From Frankia sp. R82 (lineage in GTDB: Bacteria > Actinomycetota > Actinomycetes > Frankiales > Frankiaceae): DNA of 36,657 nt. Location: the NCBI RefSeq assembly GCF_023716925.1, contig NZ_JAMQQG010000291.1, positions 1-36,657 of the forward strand. The letters run 5' to 3'. Position numbers and translations under genes: made by a program. Positions 25,466 to 33,825 of this stretch are shown here, piece by piece (position 1 is the stretch's first letter; each line of letters starts with the position of its first letter). Below the pieces are notes generated by a model. It was not told where the DNA came from. It made no database searches and was given only the letters and a program-made list of their open reading frames with translations.

Positions 25466-25491
25466 CGAGCCCGCCCGGCGCCAGCTACCTT
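25462..25491 (+). promoter_or_regulatory. Promoter of the SOS mutasome operon
   Basis: TTGACG (25462-25467) is followed after 18 bases by TACCTT (25486-25491). A transcript would begin near 25498, right at the LexA box, so repressor binding would block it. Confidence 0.6.
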
Positions 25492-25499
25492 TCCCGTAT

Positions 25500-25515
25500 T
25501 CGAACTCGTGTTCGA
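25500..25515. promoter_or_regulatory. LexA (SOS) box
   Basis: TCGAACTCGTGTTCGA has perfect CGAAC-N4-GTTCG arms, the form of the Gram-positive/actinobacterial LexA operator. It lies just after the predicted -10 and 17 bases before the first start codon of the HEPN-imuA'-imuB-dnaE2 run. imuB and dnaE2 are known LexA targets in mycobacteria, which supports the call. Confidence 0.88.
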
Positions 25516-25531
25516 GATCGGGGAGGGTGTC

Positions 25532-26095
25532 GTGGCGCTGGAAAGGTCTCCTGGCGGGATCCCTGGCAGGGGTCCCGCCAGAGCTCCAGACGAGGTTCGC
25601 ACGGGGCGGGCGGCCCGGGCGGAGGGGACGTGGGCCGGGGCGCCCGAACGTGCCCTGCTGCCGGCCGCCGGGCTGCCGCGCCGCTCGCGGGACGAACTGC
25701 TCGCCGCAGCCCGGCGGGGTCTCGGTGAGGCGGAGTACACCCCGCACACGCCGCAGCGGTACGCCCAGGCTCATCTGGCCGCCCTGCGGGCGGCTGCCGC
25801 CGTGCTGGCCGATCGGGCCCGCCCTCGGCCGGGGCGGCGTGGTCGGCCGTTGAGCGCCTGGTGCCTGCTCGTGCGGGTGGCCCCCGAGCTGGGCGAATGG
25901 GCCGACTTCTTCGCGGCGGGCGCGGGGCGCCGCGCCGCTGCCGAGGCCGGGCTGAGCGTGGTGGGTCGCCGGGAGACCGACGACCTGATCCGCCAGGTCC
26001 ATCTGTTTCTGGGCGCGGTGGAGCGGGCACTGGGGCTGCCGTCCCAGCCGGTGCTGGCCGGCAGCGGGCCCGCTGCCCCGGCGTCGCAGGGCTAG
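25532..26095 (+). CDS. SAV_6107-type HEPN domain protein, first gene of the SOS operon
   Basis: 187 residues from GTG 25532, chosen for GGGGAGG 5 bases upstream; a further upstream GTG (25508) would lie inside the LexA box. After a poorly conserved N-terminus of about 50 residues comes a helical HEPN-like domain: RSRDELLAAARRGLGEAE, PQRYAQAHLAALRAAAAVLADRARP, LSAWCLLVRVAPELGEWADFFAAGAGRRAAAEAGL and RETDDLIRQVHLFLGAVERAL. It matches the actinobacterial SAV_6107 family. An R-x4-H motif (R76, H81) is present; this motif is the RNase site of active HEPN proteins, but activity here is unproven. It sits directly downstream of the LexA box and 6 bases before imuA'. Confidence 0.82.
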   Translation: MALERSPGGIPGRGPARAPDEVRTGRAARAEGTWAGAPERALLPAAGLPRRSRDELLAAARRGLGEAEYTPHTPQRYAQAHLAALRAAAAVLADRARPRPGRRGRPLSAWCLLVRVAPELGEWADFFAAGAGRRAAAEAGLSVVGRRETDDLIRQVHLFLGAVERALGLPSQPVLAGSGPAAPASQG

Positions 26096-26101
26096 TCGGC
26101 C

Positions 26102-26875
26102 GTGGTTACTCCGGCGGCGCTGACCGCCCGGCAGGATCTCGCCGCCCTGCGCGAGATCGCCCAGGTTCCGGCGCAGCGGTCCGGGCCGGCCGGCGAACGT
26201 CTGGTGCCGGTGGTGCCCCCCCTGGCAGCTCTCCTGCCGCAGGAAGGCCTGCGCCGGGGGTCGACGGTCGCGGTCACCGGTTCCGCCTCGCTGGTGCTGA
26301 CCCTGCTGTGCGGCCCCGCTCAGGCTGGCGGGTGGTGTGCGGTGGTGGGCTTCGCCCAGCTTGGCCTGCTCGCAGCGGCCGAGTCCGGGATCGCGCTGGA
26401 GCGGCTCGCCCTGGTGCCGGTGCCCGGGCCGCGTTGGCCGGTGGTCGTGGCCACCCTGCTCGACGCCATGGATGTCGTGGTGGTCTGCCCGCCGGCGTCG
26501 CCCGGCGCGGCCGGCCGGCGGCTGATGGCCCGAGCCCGTGAGCGCGGAGCGGTCCTGGTCGCCGTGGGCGCCTGGGAGGGTGCCGATCTGCGCCTGGCCG
26601 CCCTCGAACGGCGCTGGGAGGGGGTCGGCGCCGGGCACGGTCACGTGCGGGTGGGCCACCTGTTGGTGGAGGTGTCCGGGCGGGGCGCGGCCCGCCGGCC
26701 CCGCCGCGCCTGGGTGGCCGTCACCGGGTCGTCCGACACCCGGTCGTCCGACACCGAGTCGGCCAGCATGGAGTCGGCCAGCATGGAGTCGGCCAGCAGA
26801 GAGTCGGCCAGTGCCCGGCCGGTCGATCGGGGGCCGACCGTGACGGTGCGGCTGCGCTCGGCCGGGGTGGCCTGA
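26102..26875 (+). CDS. imuA': ImuA'-like mutasome accessory protein
   Basis: 257 residues with a RecA-like core: VPPLAALLPQEGLRRGSTVAVTGSASLVLTLLCG, GGWCAVVGFAQLGLLAAAESGIALERLALVP, VVVATLLDAMDVVVVCPPA and ERRWEGVGAGHGHVRVGHLLVEVSG. Where RecA has a P-loop, GSASLVLTL lacks the GK[ST], so ATP binding is unlikely. In mycobacteria ImuA' joins ImuB and DnaE2 in mutagenic repair. The C-terminal tail holds six in-frame 15-bp repeats. GTG start 6 bases after the HEPN stop; the stop overlaps the imuB ATG. Confidence 0.82.
   Translation: MVTPAALTARQDLAALREIAQVPAQRSGPAGERLVPVVPPLAALLPQEGLRRGSTVAVTGSASLVLTLLCGPAQAGGWCAVVGFAQLGLLAAAESGIALERLALVPVPGPRWPVVVATLLDAMDVVVVCPPASPGAAGRRLMARARERGAVLVAVGAWEGADLRLAALERRWEGVGAGHGHVRVGHLLVEVSGRGAARRPRRAWVAVTGSSDTRSSDTESASMESASMESASRESASARPVDRGPTVTVRLRSAGVA
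26726..26815. repeat. Six 15-bp tandem repeats in the imuA' C-terminal tail
   Basis: Two units of the GGGTCGTCCGACACC type (26726-26755), then GAGTCGGCCAGCATG twice and two variants (26756-26815). They encode G/R-SSDT, then ESASM, ESASM, ESASR, ESASA: an acidic Ser-rich tail. Confidence 0.9.
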
Positions 26876-28479
26876 TGCCGGTCCGGATGCTGGCCGTGCA
26901 CTACCCGGCCTGGTCTGTCATCGCCGCCGGGTTCGCGGCGGATCTGCCGGCCGCGGTGCTGGTTGCCGGGCGAGTCGTGGCGGCGACGCCCGCCGCTGCT
27001 CAGCTCGGGGTCCGCTCCGGGCTGCGCCGCCGGGAGGCACAGGCCCGCTGCCCGGAGATCACCCTCGTGGCGGACGATCCGGGCCGGGCCGCCCGGGTCT
27101 TCGAGCCGGTGCTGGGCGCCGTCGAGTCGGTGATCCCCGGGGTGGAGGTGCGGGCAGCAGGCACCTGCGTCGTTCCGATCCGCGGCGCCGCCCGGTATTT
27201 CGGAGGGGAAGACGCCGCCGTCGCCGAGGTCCGCCGGGCCTTGACGGGAGCCTGGCCCGCCATCGTCCGCCAGGCCGGCCGCGGGCCCGAAACGGCCACG
27301 GATGTCGAGGTCGGAGTCGGTGTGGCCGACGGGCCGTTCGCGGCGCAGCTCGCCGCCCGTGTCGATGCCATCGTCCCGGTCGGGGATACCCCGGCGCTGC
27401 TTGCCCCGCTGCCGGTGGGCCTGCTCGCCGACGCCGAACTCGTCGATCTCCTGCGCCGGCTCGGCCTGGAGACACTGGGTGCGTTCGCGGCGCTGCCGGC
27501 CGCTGCCGTCGCCGAGCGGTTCGGCCCCGCCGGCTCATGGGCGCACACCCTTGCCCGCGGGGCCGATCCCCGGGCGGTGACTCCTCGGGAGCAGCCCGTC
27601 GATCTCGGGGTCGCCACGGCTTTCGACCCTCCGGCCGACCGGGTCGAGCAGGCTGCCTTCGCCGCCCGCCGCCTCGCCGAGGCGGTCCACGAACTGCTGC
27701 GTACCGCGGGGCTTGCCTGCACCGGTATCCGCATCGAGGCGACGACCGACCGCGGCGAGCGGCACACGCGGATCTGGCGCCACGACGGCCCGTTGTCCGC
27801 CGCGGCCACCACCGACCGGGTCCGCTGGCAGCTCGACGGCTGGCTGACCAGCACGGCCACGGTCCCCGCACAGCTGCCGGGCGTGCCGCCGTCGCCCGAG
27901 CAGCGGGGAGTCGCGGCGGGTCTGGTGCACCTGCGGATCGAACCGGTAGGGCTGGTGCCCGCCGAGGGTCGCCAGCTCGGTCTGTGGGGCGAACCGGGTG
28001 CGGCCGCGGCCCGGGCCGGGCGGGCTTTTGCCCGTGTGCAGGGTCTGCTCGGCCCGCAGGCGGTGCTCACCGCGGTCGTCGAGGGCGGGCGCGACCCCGT
28101 CGACCGGATCAGGCTCGTCCCGTGGGGGGAACCCCGGGTGGCCGGTGGCCTGGACCGGCCGTGGCCCGGGAGGCTGCCCGCGCCTGCCCCGACCCTCGTG
28201 CACTGCCCGGCACTCGCCGCAGAGGTGCTCGACGAGGCTGGTGAGCCGGTACGGGTCAGTGGTCGCTGCACGGTAACGGCGCCCCCCGCACGGCTGGCCA
28301 TCGGTGCGGAACAGGCCCAGGCGGTCACCGGATGGGCCGGGCCCTGGCCGCTCGACGAACGCTGGTGGGAGCCGGACGCCCGGCGTCGGGCCCGCTTTCA
28401 GCTCCGCGTGGCGGACGGCGGCGCGTACCTGCTCGCCCTGATGGGCGGTCGCTGGTGGGTGGAGGCCTCCTATGACTGA
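26875..28479 (+). CDS. imuB: ImuB, inactive Y-family polymerase-like mutasome hub
   Basis: 534 residues. The ATG overlaps the imuA' stop (TGATG). The Y-family fold is recognisable, but the first catalytic motif reads VHYPAWS instead of an Asp-containing DMDxFF. The usual SIDE motif reads GTCVVP. The protein should therefore not polymerise DNA. A clamp-binding-like motif QLGLWG at residues 367-372 corresponds to the QLPLWG-type site of mycobacterial ImuB. In that system ImuB links the beta clamp, ImuA' and DnaE2. The stop overlaps the dnaE2 start by 8 bases. Confidence 0.9.
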   Translation: MPVRMLAVHYPAWSVIAAGFAADLPAAVLVAGRVVAATPAAAQLGVRSGLRRREAQARCPEITLVADDPGRAARVFEPVLGAVESVIPGVEVRAAGTCVVPIRGAARYFGGEDAAVAEVRRALTGAWPAIVRQAGRGPETATDVEVGVGVADGPFAAQLAARVDAIVPVGDTPALLAPLPVGLLADAELVDLLRRLGLETLGAFAALPAAAVAERFGPAGSWAHTLARGADPRAVTPREQPVDLGVATAFDPPADRVEQAAFAARRLAEAVHELLRTAGLACTGIRIEATTDRGERHTRIWRHDGPLSAAATTDRVRWQLDGWLTSTATVPAQLPGVPPSPEQRGVAAGLVHLRIEPVGLVPAEGRQLGLWGEPGAAAARAGRAFARVQGLLGPQAVLTAVVEGGRDPVDRIRLVPWGEPRVAGGLDRPWPGRLPAPAPTLVHCPALAAEVLDEAGEPVRVSGRCTVTAPPARLAIGAEQAQAVTGWAGPWPLDERWWEPDARRRARFQLRVADGGAYLLALMGGRWWVEASYD

Positions 28480-31400
28480 TGTCGGTGCTCTGACGGACCT
28501 CGGTGCTCCCGACGGCCCGCGGACAACGGGCCCGCGGCTGGTCGAGCCGGACGGCGGGGACGCACCGGCCTGGTCGCGTCGTCGTGTACCCGGTCAGCTT
28601 CCGCAGGAGGGCCGGCCCGGCCCGGGCGGCCCCCAGACGCCCTATGCGGAGCTGCACTGTCATTCCGCCTTCAGTTTCCTCGACGGTGCAAGCCAGCCGG
28701 AGGACCTGGTGGAGGAGGCGGTGCGGCTCGGGCTCTCGGCGCTGGCACTGACCGATCATGACGGGCTCTACGGGGTGGTCCGGTTCGCCGAGGCTGCCCG
28801 GGTGGTGGGGCTGCCCACCGTGTTCGGAGCGGAGATCTCCCTCGGCGCGAGCACCGGCCGGGCCGGCGAGACCGACCCAAGCGGTGACCATCTGCTCGTT
28901 CTCGCCCGTGATCCCGAGGGCTACCGGCGGCTGTCCCGGCTGCTTTCCGACGCCCACCTGGCCGGTGGCGAGAAGGGCCGCCTGGTGGCCCACCCCGAAC
29001 AGTGCGCACAGGCGGCCGGCGGCCACTGGCAGGTGCTCACCGGCTGCCGCAAGGGCACGGTCGCCCGGGCCCTCGCCCGCGGCGGCCCGGCGGCGGCCGG
29101 TGCGGCTCTGACCGAGCTGGTGGCGCTGTTCGGCCGAGGCAGTGTGGCGGTGGAGATCACCGACCACGGCCATCCGGACGAGACCGATCGCAACGACGTC
29201 CTGGCCGCGCTGGCACAGGCCGCGGGGCTGCCCCTGGTGGCCACCGGCAACGTCCACTACGCGGTGCCCGGTGCGGCGCGGCTCGCCGCGACGATGGCTG
29301 CGGTGCGGGCTCGGCGCAGCCTCGATGAGATGGACGGGTGGCTGCCGGTGACGGGCAGCGCCCATCTGCGCTCCGGGGCGGAGATGACCACCCGGTTCGC
29401 CCGGTACCCCGGCGCGGTGGAACAGGCGGCGCGCCTGGGCGCCGAGTGCGCCTTCGACCTGCACCTGGTCGCGCCGAAGCTGCCCGACTTTCCCGTCCCG
29501 CCGGGGCACACCGAGGCCAGCTGGCTGCGGCTGCTGACCATGCAGGGTGCGGCGCGCCGCTACGGCCCGCCCGGGTGGGAACGGGTCGCCGGGGCCTACG
29601 ACCAGCTCGCCCATGAGCTGACCCTCATCGAACAGCTCGGTTTCCCGGGCTATTTCCTGATCGTCCACGACATCGTCGAGTTCTGCCGGCGGCACCGGAT
29701 CCTCTGCCAGGGCCGGGGGTCGGCGGCCAACTCCGCGGTCTGCTACGCCCTGGGAATCACGGGGGTCGACGCGGTCTCCTTCGGTCTGCTGTTCGAGCGG
29801 TTCCTCGCCCCGGAACGGGACGGACCGCCCGACATCGATCTGGACATCGAGTCCGGGCGGCGGGAGGAAGTGATCCAGTACGTCTACCGACGCTATGGGC
29901 GCTCCCGGGCCGCGCAGGTCGCCAACGTGATCACCTATCGGCCGCGGTCGGCGGTCCGGGACGTGGCCCGGGCACTGGGCTTCTCCCCAGGCCAGCAGGA
30001 CGCCTGGTCCCGTCAGCTCGACCGGTGGTCCCTGCCCATCCAGCCGGTCCAGCCTTCCGGGCCGGTCCAGTCCACCCGGCCCGTTGCCGGGTCGGAGCAT
30101 GACATTCCGTCCGCTGTCATCCGGTTGTCCGAGCAGCTGCTGGGGTTCCCCCGGCACCTGGGCATCCACTCCGGCGGGATGGTGATCTGTGACCGGCCGG
30201 TGGGGGAGGTGGTACCGGTCGAGTGGGCCCGAATGCCCGGGCGCACGGTCATCCAGTGGGACAAGGACGACTGCGCGGCCGCCGGCCTGGTCAAGTTCGA
30301 CCTGCTCGGGCTCGGCATGCTCGGGATGTTGCACCGGGCGTTCGATCTCATCCGCGACCACCACGGCCGTGACCTGGACCTGTCATCCATCCCGCCGGAG
30401 GACCCCGCCGTCTACGACATGCTCTGTGCGGCCGACTCCATCGGGGTGTTCCAGGTGGAGAGCCGCGCGCAGATGGCGACGCTGCCCCGGCTGCGGCCCC
30501 GCCGGTTCTACGACCTGGTGATCGAGGTCGCGCTGATCCGGCCCGGCCCGATCCAGGGCAGATCCGTGCACCCCTATCTGCGTCGGCGCAGCGGCGCCGA
30601 GGCGGTGACCTACCCGCATCCGTTGTTGCGGCGCAGCCTGGCCAAAACGCTCGGTGTCCCCCTGTTCCAGGAACAGCTCATGCAGATGGCGATCGACATC
30701 GCCGGGTTCTCTGCGGCCGAGGCGGACGAGCTGCGCCGGGCGATGAGCGCCAAACGGTCCGCAGCGCGCATCGAGCGGCTGCGCGGTCGCCTCTACGACG
30801 GGATGGCAGCCAGCGGCATCACCGGCGAGCTTGCCGACGACCTTTACGCCAAGCTGTCGGCCTTCGCGAGCTTCGGGTTCCCCGAGAGCCACTCGGTGAG
30901 CTTCGCGCTGCTCGTGTACGCCAGCTCCTGGATCAAGCTCTACTACCCGGCGGTGTTCTGCGCCGCCCTGCTGAACGCGCAGCCGATGGGCTTCTACTCG
31001 CCGCAGAGCCTGGTCGCCGACGCCCGCCGGCACGGTGTCGAGGTGCTACGGCCCGACCTCAACGCCTCGGCGGCGCAGGCAAGCCTGGTCGGGGCGCCAC
31101 CGCGGGTCCGGCTGGGGCTCACCGGGGTGCGGCGGGTGGGCGGCGAGCTGGCCCGGCGCATCGTCGAACGTCGCATGGCCGACGGTCCCTACGCGGACAT
31201 GGCGGATCTCGTCCGCCGGGTCGGGGTGTCCGTCGACCAGCTGGAGGCGTTGGCCACCGCGGGCGCGTTCGGCTGCTTCGGGCTGGCGCGGCGCGAGGCA
31301 CTGTGGGCGGCGGGCGCGGTGGCGCAGGCCCGGCCGGACCGCCTGGCCGGCATGGTCTTCGGCGCTGACGTCCGCACCGTCGCCCCGTACCTGCCGGGGA

Positions 31401-31813
31401 TGAGCGAGGCCGAGGAGTCGTTGGCCGACCTGTGGGCGACCGGGATCACCCCCGCCGGGTACCCGACCCGGTTCCTGCGGGAACGGCTCGCAGCCCAGGG
31501 GGTGACCACCGCCGCCGGGCTACAGGCGGTGACCGCGGGCCGGCGTGTTCTCGTCGCCGGCATCGTCACCCACCGGCAGCGTCCCGCAACCGCGGCTGGG
31601 ACCACCTTCGTCAACCTGGAGGACGAGACCGGTCTGGTGAACGTGATCTGCTCGCCGGGCCTGTGGACCCGCCACCGCACGGTAGCCCGGACCGCCACGG
31701 CGCTCGTGGTGCGCGGGCGGGTCGAACGGGCCGAGGACGTGGTCAACGTGATCGCCGAGCGGATGTGGCCGCTTTCGGTTTCCGTCCCCCGCCAGTCCCG
31801 GGACTTTCGGTGA
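28472..31813 (+). CDS. dnaE2: Error-prone DNA polymerase III alpha subunit DnaE2
   Basis: 1113 residues. The ATG lies inside imuB with GGAGG 6 bases upstream. A variable 55-residue N-terminus precedes the PHP domain (AELHCHSAFSFLDGA, LALTDHDGLYGVVRF). The polymerase core has GRGSAANSAVCYALGIT and the catalytic aspartates in PPDIDLDIESGRREEVIQYVYRRYG (about residue 451). HLGIHSGGMVI, VALIRPGPIQG and SFGFPESHSVSFALLVYASSW follow. Near the C-terminus are a helix-hairpin-helix region and an OB-fold stretch (VLVAGIVTHRQRP, TFVNLEDETGLVNVI). A Pro/Gln/Val insert lies at about 523-543. DnaE2 carries out damage-induced mutagenic synthesis with ImuA' and ImuB; the upstream LexA box fits this. Confidence 0.95.
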   Translation: MTDVGALTDLGAPDGPRTTGPRLVEPDGGDAPAWSRRRVPGQLPQEGRPGPGGPQTPYAELHCHSAFSFLDGASQPEDLVEEAVRLGLSALALTDHDGLYGVVRFAEAARVVGLPTVFGAEISLGASTGRAGETDPSGDHLLVLARDPEGYRRLSRLLSDAHLAGGEKGRLVAHPEQCAQAAGGHWQVLTGCRKGTVARALARGGPAAAGAALTELVALFGRGSVAVEITDHGHPDETDRNDVLAALAQAAGLPLVATGNVHYAVPGAARLAATMAAVRARRSLDEMDGWLPVTGSAHLRSGAEMTTRFARYPGAVEQAARLGAECAFDLHLVAPKLPDFPVPPGHTEASWLRLLTMQGAARRYGPPGWERVAGAYDQLAHELTLIEQLGFPGYFLIVHDIVEFCRRHRILCQGRGSAANSAVCYALGITGVDAVSFGLLFERFLAPERDGPPDIDLDIESGRREEVIQYVYRRYGRSRAAQVANVITYRPRSAVRDVARALGFSPGQQDAWSRQLDRWSLPIQPVQPSGPVQSTRPVAGSEHDIPSAVIRLSEQLLGFPRHLGIHSGGMVICDRPVGEVVPVEWARMPGRTVIQWDKDDCAAAGLVKFDLLGLGMLGMLHRAFDLIRDHHGRDLDLSSIPPEDPAVYDMLCAADSIGVFQVESRAQMATLPRLRPRRFYDLVIEVALIRPGPIQGRSVHPYLRRRSGAEAVTYPHPLLRRSLAKTLGVPLFQEQLMQMAIDIAGFSAAEADELRRAMSAKRSAARIERLRGRLYDGMAASGITGELADDLYAKLSAFASFGFPESHSVSFALLVYASSWIKLYYPAVFCAALLNAQPMGFYSPQSLVADARRHGVEVLRPDLNASAAQASLVGAPPRVRLGLTGVRRVGGELARRIVERRMADGPYADMADLVRRVGVSVDQLEALATAGAFGCFGLARREALWAAGAVAQARPDRLAGMVFGADVRTVAPYLPGMSEAEESLADLWATGITPAGYPTRFLRERLAAQGVTTAAGLQAVTAGRRVLVAGIVTHRQRPATAAGTTFVNLEDETGLVNVICSPGLWTRHRTVARTATALVVRGRVERAEDVVNVIAERMWPLSVSVPRQSRDFR

Positions 31814-31904
31814 TCAACATGCCACGACCCGATGCACTGTGTAACCATCACTCGCTATCAGTTACCTGTCTGGGTGCTGTCGGTGATGAAGTGGGAGTGC
31901 GTCG

Positions 31905-32066
31905 ATGCGGGATGTACGGGTGCTGCGCGAGGTACGCATCCTCCGGGACACGCGGATCTCCCGGAACGCGCGGGTACTGCGGCACGCCTGGGGGCTGTCC
32001 GTGCTGGGGCTCTCGGTCAGCGGGCTCGTGGTGGGTGTCGCGATCGGCCTCACCCTCGGCCGCTGA
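31905..32066 (+). CDS. 53-residue membrane peptide with four hexapeptide repeats
   Basis: ATG 31905 has GGGAG 8 bases upstream; the stop is TGA at 32064. After MRD come four six-residue repeats: VRVLRE, VRILRD, TRISRN, ARVLRH (31914-31985, four 18-bp DNA units), placing an arginine every third residue. A single hydrophobic helix GLSVLGLSVSGLVVGVAIGLTL ends the protein. It looks like a small single-pass membrane protein with a basic repetitive cytoplasmic stretch. It lies 91 bases after dnaE2 and 30 before the methyltransferase. Function unknown. Confidence 0.7.
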   Translation: MRDVRVLREVRILRDTRISRNARVLRHAWGLSVLGLSVSGLVVGVAIGLTLGR

Positions 32067-32096
32067 TTCCCACCACCGGCGGGCGGGAGTCGACTC

Positions 32097-32948
32097 ATGA
32101 TCGAGAATCTTGTGCCGGCGCCCGGCGCCGGCCCGGACGACGGTGGGGTCGACCTGCGTCAGGCGGCGGTCTGGCCCGGGATCTGGGCGCTGCTGGCGGA
32201 CGACCGGATCCCGGGGCGGGAACGCCCCGGCCCCGAGATCGGTGTCAGAGCCGGCGATGGGGCTGGCGGCCGGGTGGGGTCATCGACGCCTCTGGTCGTG
32301 GACGCCGGTGGCGGCAGCGGCGGGTTCGCCGTGCCGATCGCGGCGGCCGGCTACCCCGTGATCGTCGTCGATCCGTCTCCCGATGCGCTTGCTGCGCTGC
32401 GACGACGGGCGACCGAGCGTGGCCTCGGTGATCGGATCACAGCGGTGCAGGGCGACCTCGGTGATCTGGGCGCCCTTGTCGGGAACGGTCGGGCCGACCT
32501 GCTGCTGTGCCACTCGGTCCTCGACGTCGTGGACGACCCGGCCGCCGCGCTCACCCAGGCACTGCGGGTGCTGCGCCCAGGCGGCGGGCTCAGCCTGCTC
32601 GTCGCGGGGCAGGCCGCCGCGGTGCTGCACCGGGTGCTCGCCGGGCGCCTGGACGAGGCCCTCGCCGCGTTCGCCGGCGAGGCGGGACGGGTACCTCGGC
32701 CGGCACGGCGGTTCTGCGTCGCCGAGGCCGTCGCACTGGTGCGTGCGGCCGGCGGAGAGGTGCTTGACGTGCACGGAGCGAGGATCTTCGCCGACCTGGT
32801 GCCCGGGGAGCGGCTGGCCGACCCACGGGTGCTCGAGAGCCTGCGCCGCCTGGAGCTTGCTGCCGCCCGACACGAGTCGTACCGGGATCTCGCGGCCCAC
32901 CTGCACGTCCTCGCCCGCCGTCCCGGCCCGACACCGGCCCAGGGCTGA
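32097..32948 (+). CDS. SAM-dependent methyltransferase
   Basis: 283 residues from ATG 32097 (GGGAG 8 bases upstream). It has a class I methyltransferase core: motif I VVDAGGGSGGFAVPIAAAGYPVIVVDPSPDAL (about 67-98), an acidic motif II (AVQGDLGDLGAL), motif III LLLCHSVLDVVDDP and LRVLRPGGGLSLLVAG. The C-terminal part (about 180-275) is helical and Arg/Glu-rich. The substrate is not evident. The position between dnaE2 and DUF3040 suggests a conserved actinobacterial neighbourhood rather than a metabolic operon. Confidence 0.88.
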   Translation: MIENLVPAPGAGPDDGGVDLRQAAVWPGIWALLADDRIPGRERPGPEIGVRAGDGAGGRVGSSTPLVVDAGGGSGGFAVPIAAAGYPVIVVDPSPDALAALRRRATERGLGDRITAVQGDLGDLGALVGNGRADLLLCHSVLDVVDDPAAALTQALRVLRPGGGLSLLVAGQAAAVLHRVLAGRLDEALAAFAGEAGRVPRPARRFCVAEAVALVRAAGGEVLDVHGARIFADLVPGERLADPRVLESLRRLELAAARHESYRDLAAHLHVLARRPGPTPAQG

Positions 32949-33322
32949 CCATGATCCAGGGGCGGATGGCGGTGGGCGGCGTCAGCCGGGCAGGCACGAT
33001 CCTGCCCGGCCGGGTGGAGCTCGGAGCAGGTTGCCGACGGGCTTGTGCCCGGTTCGGGGTGGGGGTCCTCGGCTCGCCTGCCTGCCCGAGGGGTCGGGGC
33101 ATTCCGGCGGATCCGGTGCGCCCGGTCGGTTCGGGCCTCCGATCGGGACGTCCGAGGGCAGGCGGGAAGCATGAACGGCCTGGCTTCGGGCACCGCAGGA
33201 AGAGAAGGGAATGGCGCGGTTCCGGCTGTCATGACGGGTTGCCTACCGCAGTCGCCCCGGCATGCCTATTCTTGGTTGTGCGGACCCGTCCCTGCGGGTC
33301 TGAGGTCGTGGGAGGAGCGTCG
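32949..33322. other. Gene-free gap between methyltransferase and DUF3040 gene
   Basis: 374 bases. Apart from the strong hairpin at 32985-33010 I see no gene or RNA. A purine-rich AGGAAGAGAAGGGAATGG segment near 33197-33214 heads only a short frame that I could not support. The promoter of the DUF3040 gene should lie in the last 100 bases, but no clear hexamers are visible. Confidence 0.5.
32985..33010 (+). terminator. Strong GC hairpin after the methyltransferase gene
   Basis: GCCGGGCAGG and CCTGCCCGGC form a perfect 10-bp stem with a 6-base loop, 36 bases past the stop codon. There is no T-run after it, as is common in high-GC actinobacteria. Confidence 0.6.
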
Positions 33323-33733
33323 ATGCCGCTCTCGGAAAACGAGCAGCGCCTGCTGGAGCAGATCGAGCGCGCTCTCGTCGAGGATGATCCGAAGTTCGCC
33401 AGCGCCGTCCGGTCGACGGAACCTCGCACCTACCTGCTGCGCCGGGTGCGCCGCAGCGCGGTCGTCTTTCTTCTTGGGCTCGCGGTTCTGGTGGTCGGCG
33501 TCGTGCTCAACCAGGTGCCGCTGACGGTGATTCTGGGCATCCTCGGGTTCGCGATGATGCTGTTCGCCGCCCTACGCGGAGCCGCCGACCTGAGGCGGAT
33601 CAGCGGCCGGGAGACCGGCGGGCGTCGTCCAGCAGGCCGAGGGCGCGGCGGGAAGTCTCGGTCCCGTGCCAGGGCACCGTTCATGGAGCGGGTCGAGGAG
33701 CGCTGGCGTCGCCGCTGGGAAGATCGCCCCTAA
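33323..33733 (+). CDS. DUF3040 small membrane protein
   Basis: 136 residues from ATG 33323 (GGAGGAG 5 bases upstream). It begins with the DUF3040 hallmark MPLSENEQRLLEQIERALVE, then DPKFAS. Two membrane helices follow (about 49-66, VVFLLGLAVLVVGVVL; and 70-88, LTVILGILGFAMMLFAAL), then a long basic tail ending in RVEERWRRRWED. The family is found across actinobacteria, often near the division and cell-wall cluster; its function is unknown. Confidence 0.9.
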   Translation: MPLSENEQRLLEQIERALVEDDPKFASAVRSTEPRTYLLRRVRRSAVVFLLGLAVLVVGVVLNQVPLTVILGILGFAMMLFAALRGAADLRRISGRETGGRRPAGRGRGGKSRSRARAPFMERVEERWRRRWEDRP

Positions 33734-33739
33734 GTCATC

Positions 33740-33768
33740 CCGGGGGTCCGGAACCGCCGGGTCCCCGG
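33740..33768. terminator. Hairpin between convergent DUF3040 and tgpA genes
   Basis: CCGGGGGTCCGG (33740-33751) pairs with CCGGGTCCCCGG (33757-33768), with two central mismatches and a 5-base loop. It lies just after the DUF3040 stop, where a two-way terminator is expected. Confidence 0.5.
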
Positions 33769-33769
33769 C

Positions 33770-33803
33770 GCAGCCTTTCCGGGTGTGCAGCCTTTCCGGG
33801 TGT
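33770..33803. repeat. 17-bp perfect tandem duplication
   Basis: GCAGCCTTTCCGGGTGT occurs twice in a row (33770-33786, 33787-33803) between the convergent genes, between the hairpin and the tgpA stop. Confidence 0.85.
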
Positions 33804-33825
33804 GCGGCCTTCAGGCCCGGAGATG

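Noticed and set aside
32951-33322. N-terminal extension of the DUF3040 protein
   Set aside because: The family starts at MPLSENEQ with an excellent ribosome site; the upstream residues look non-coding and include the terminator hairpin.
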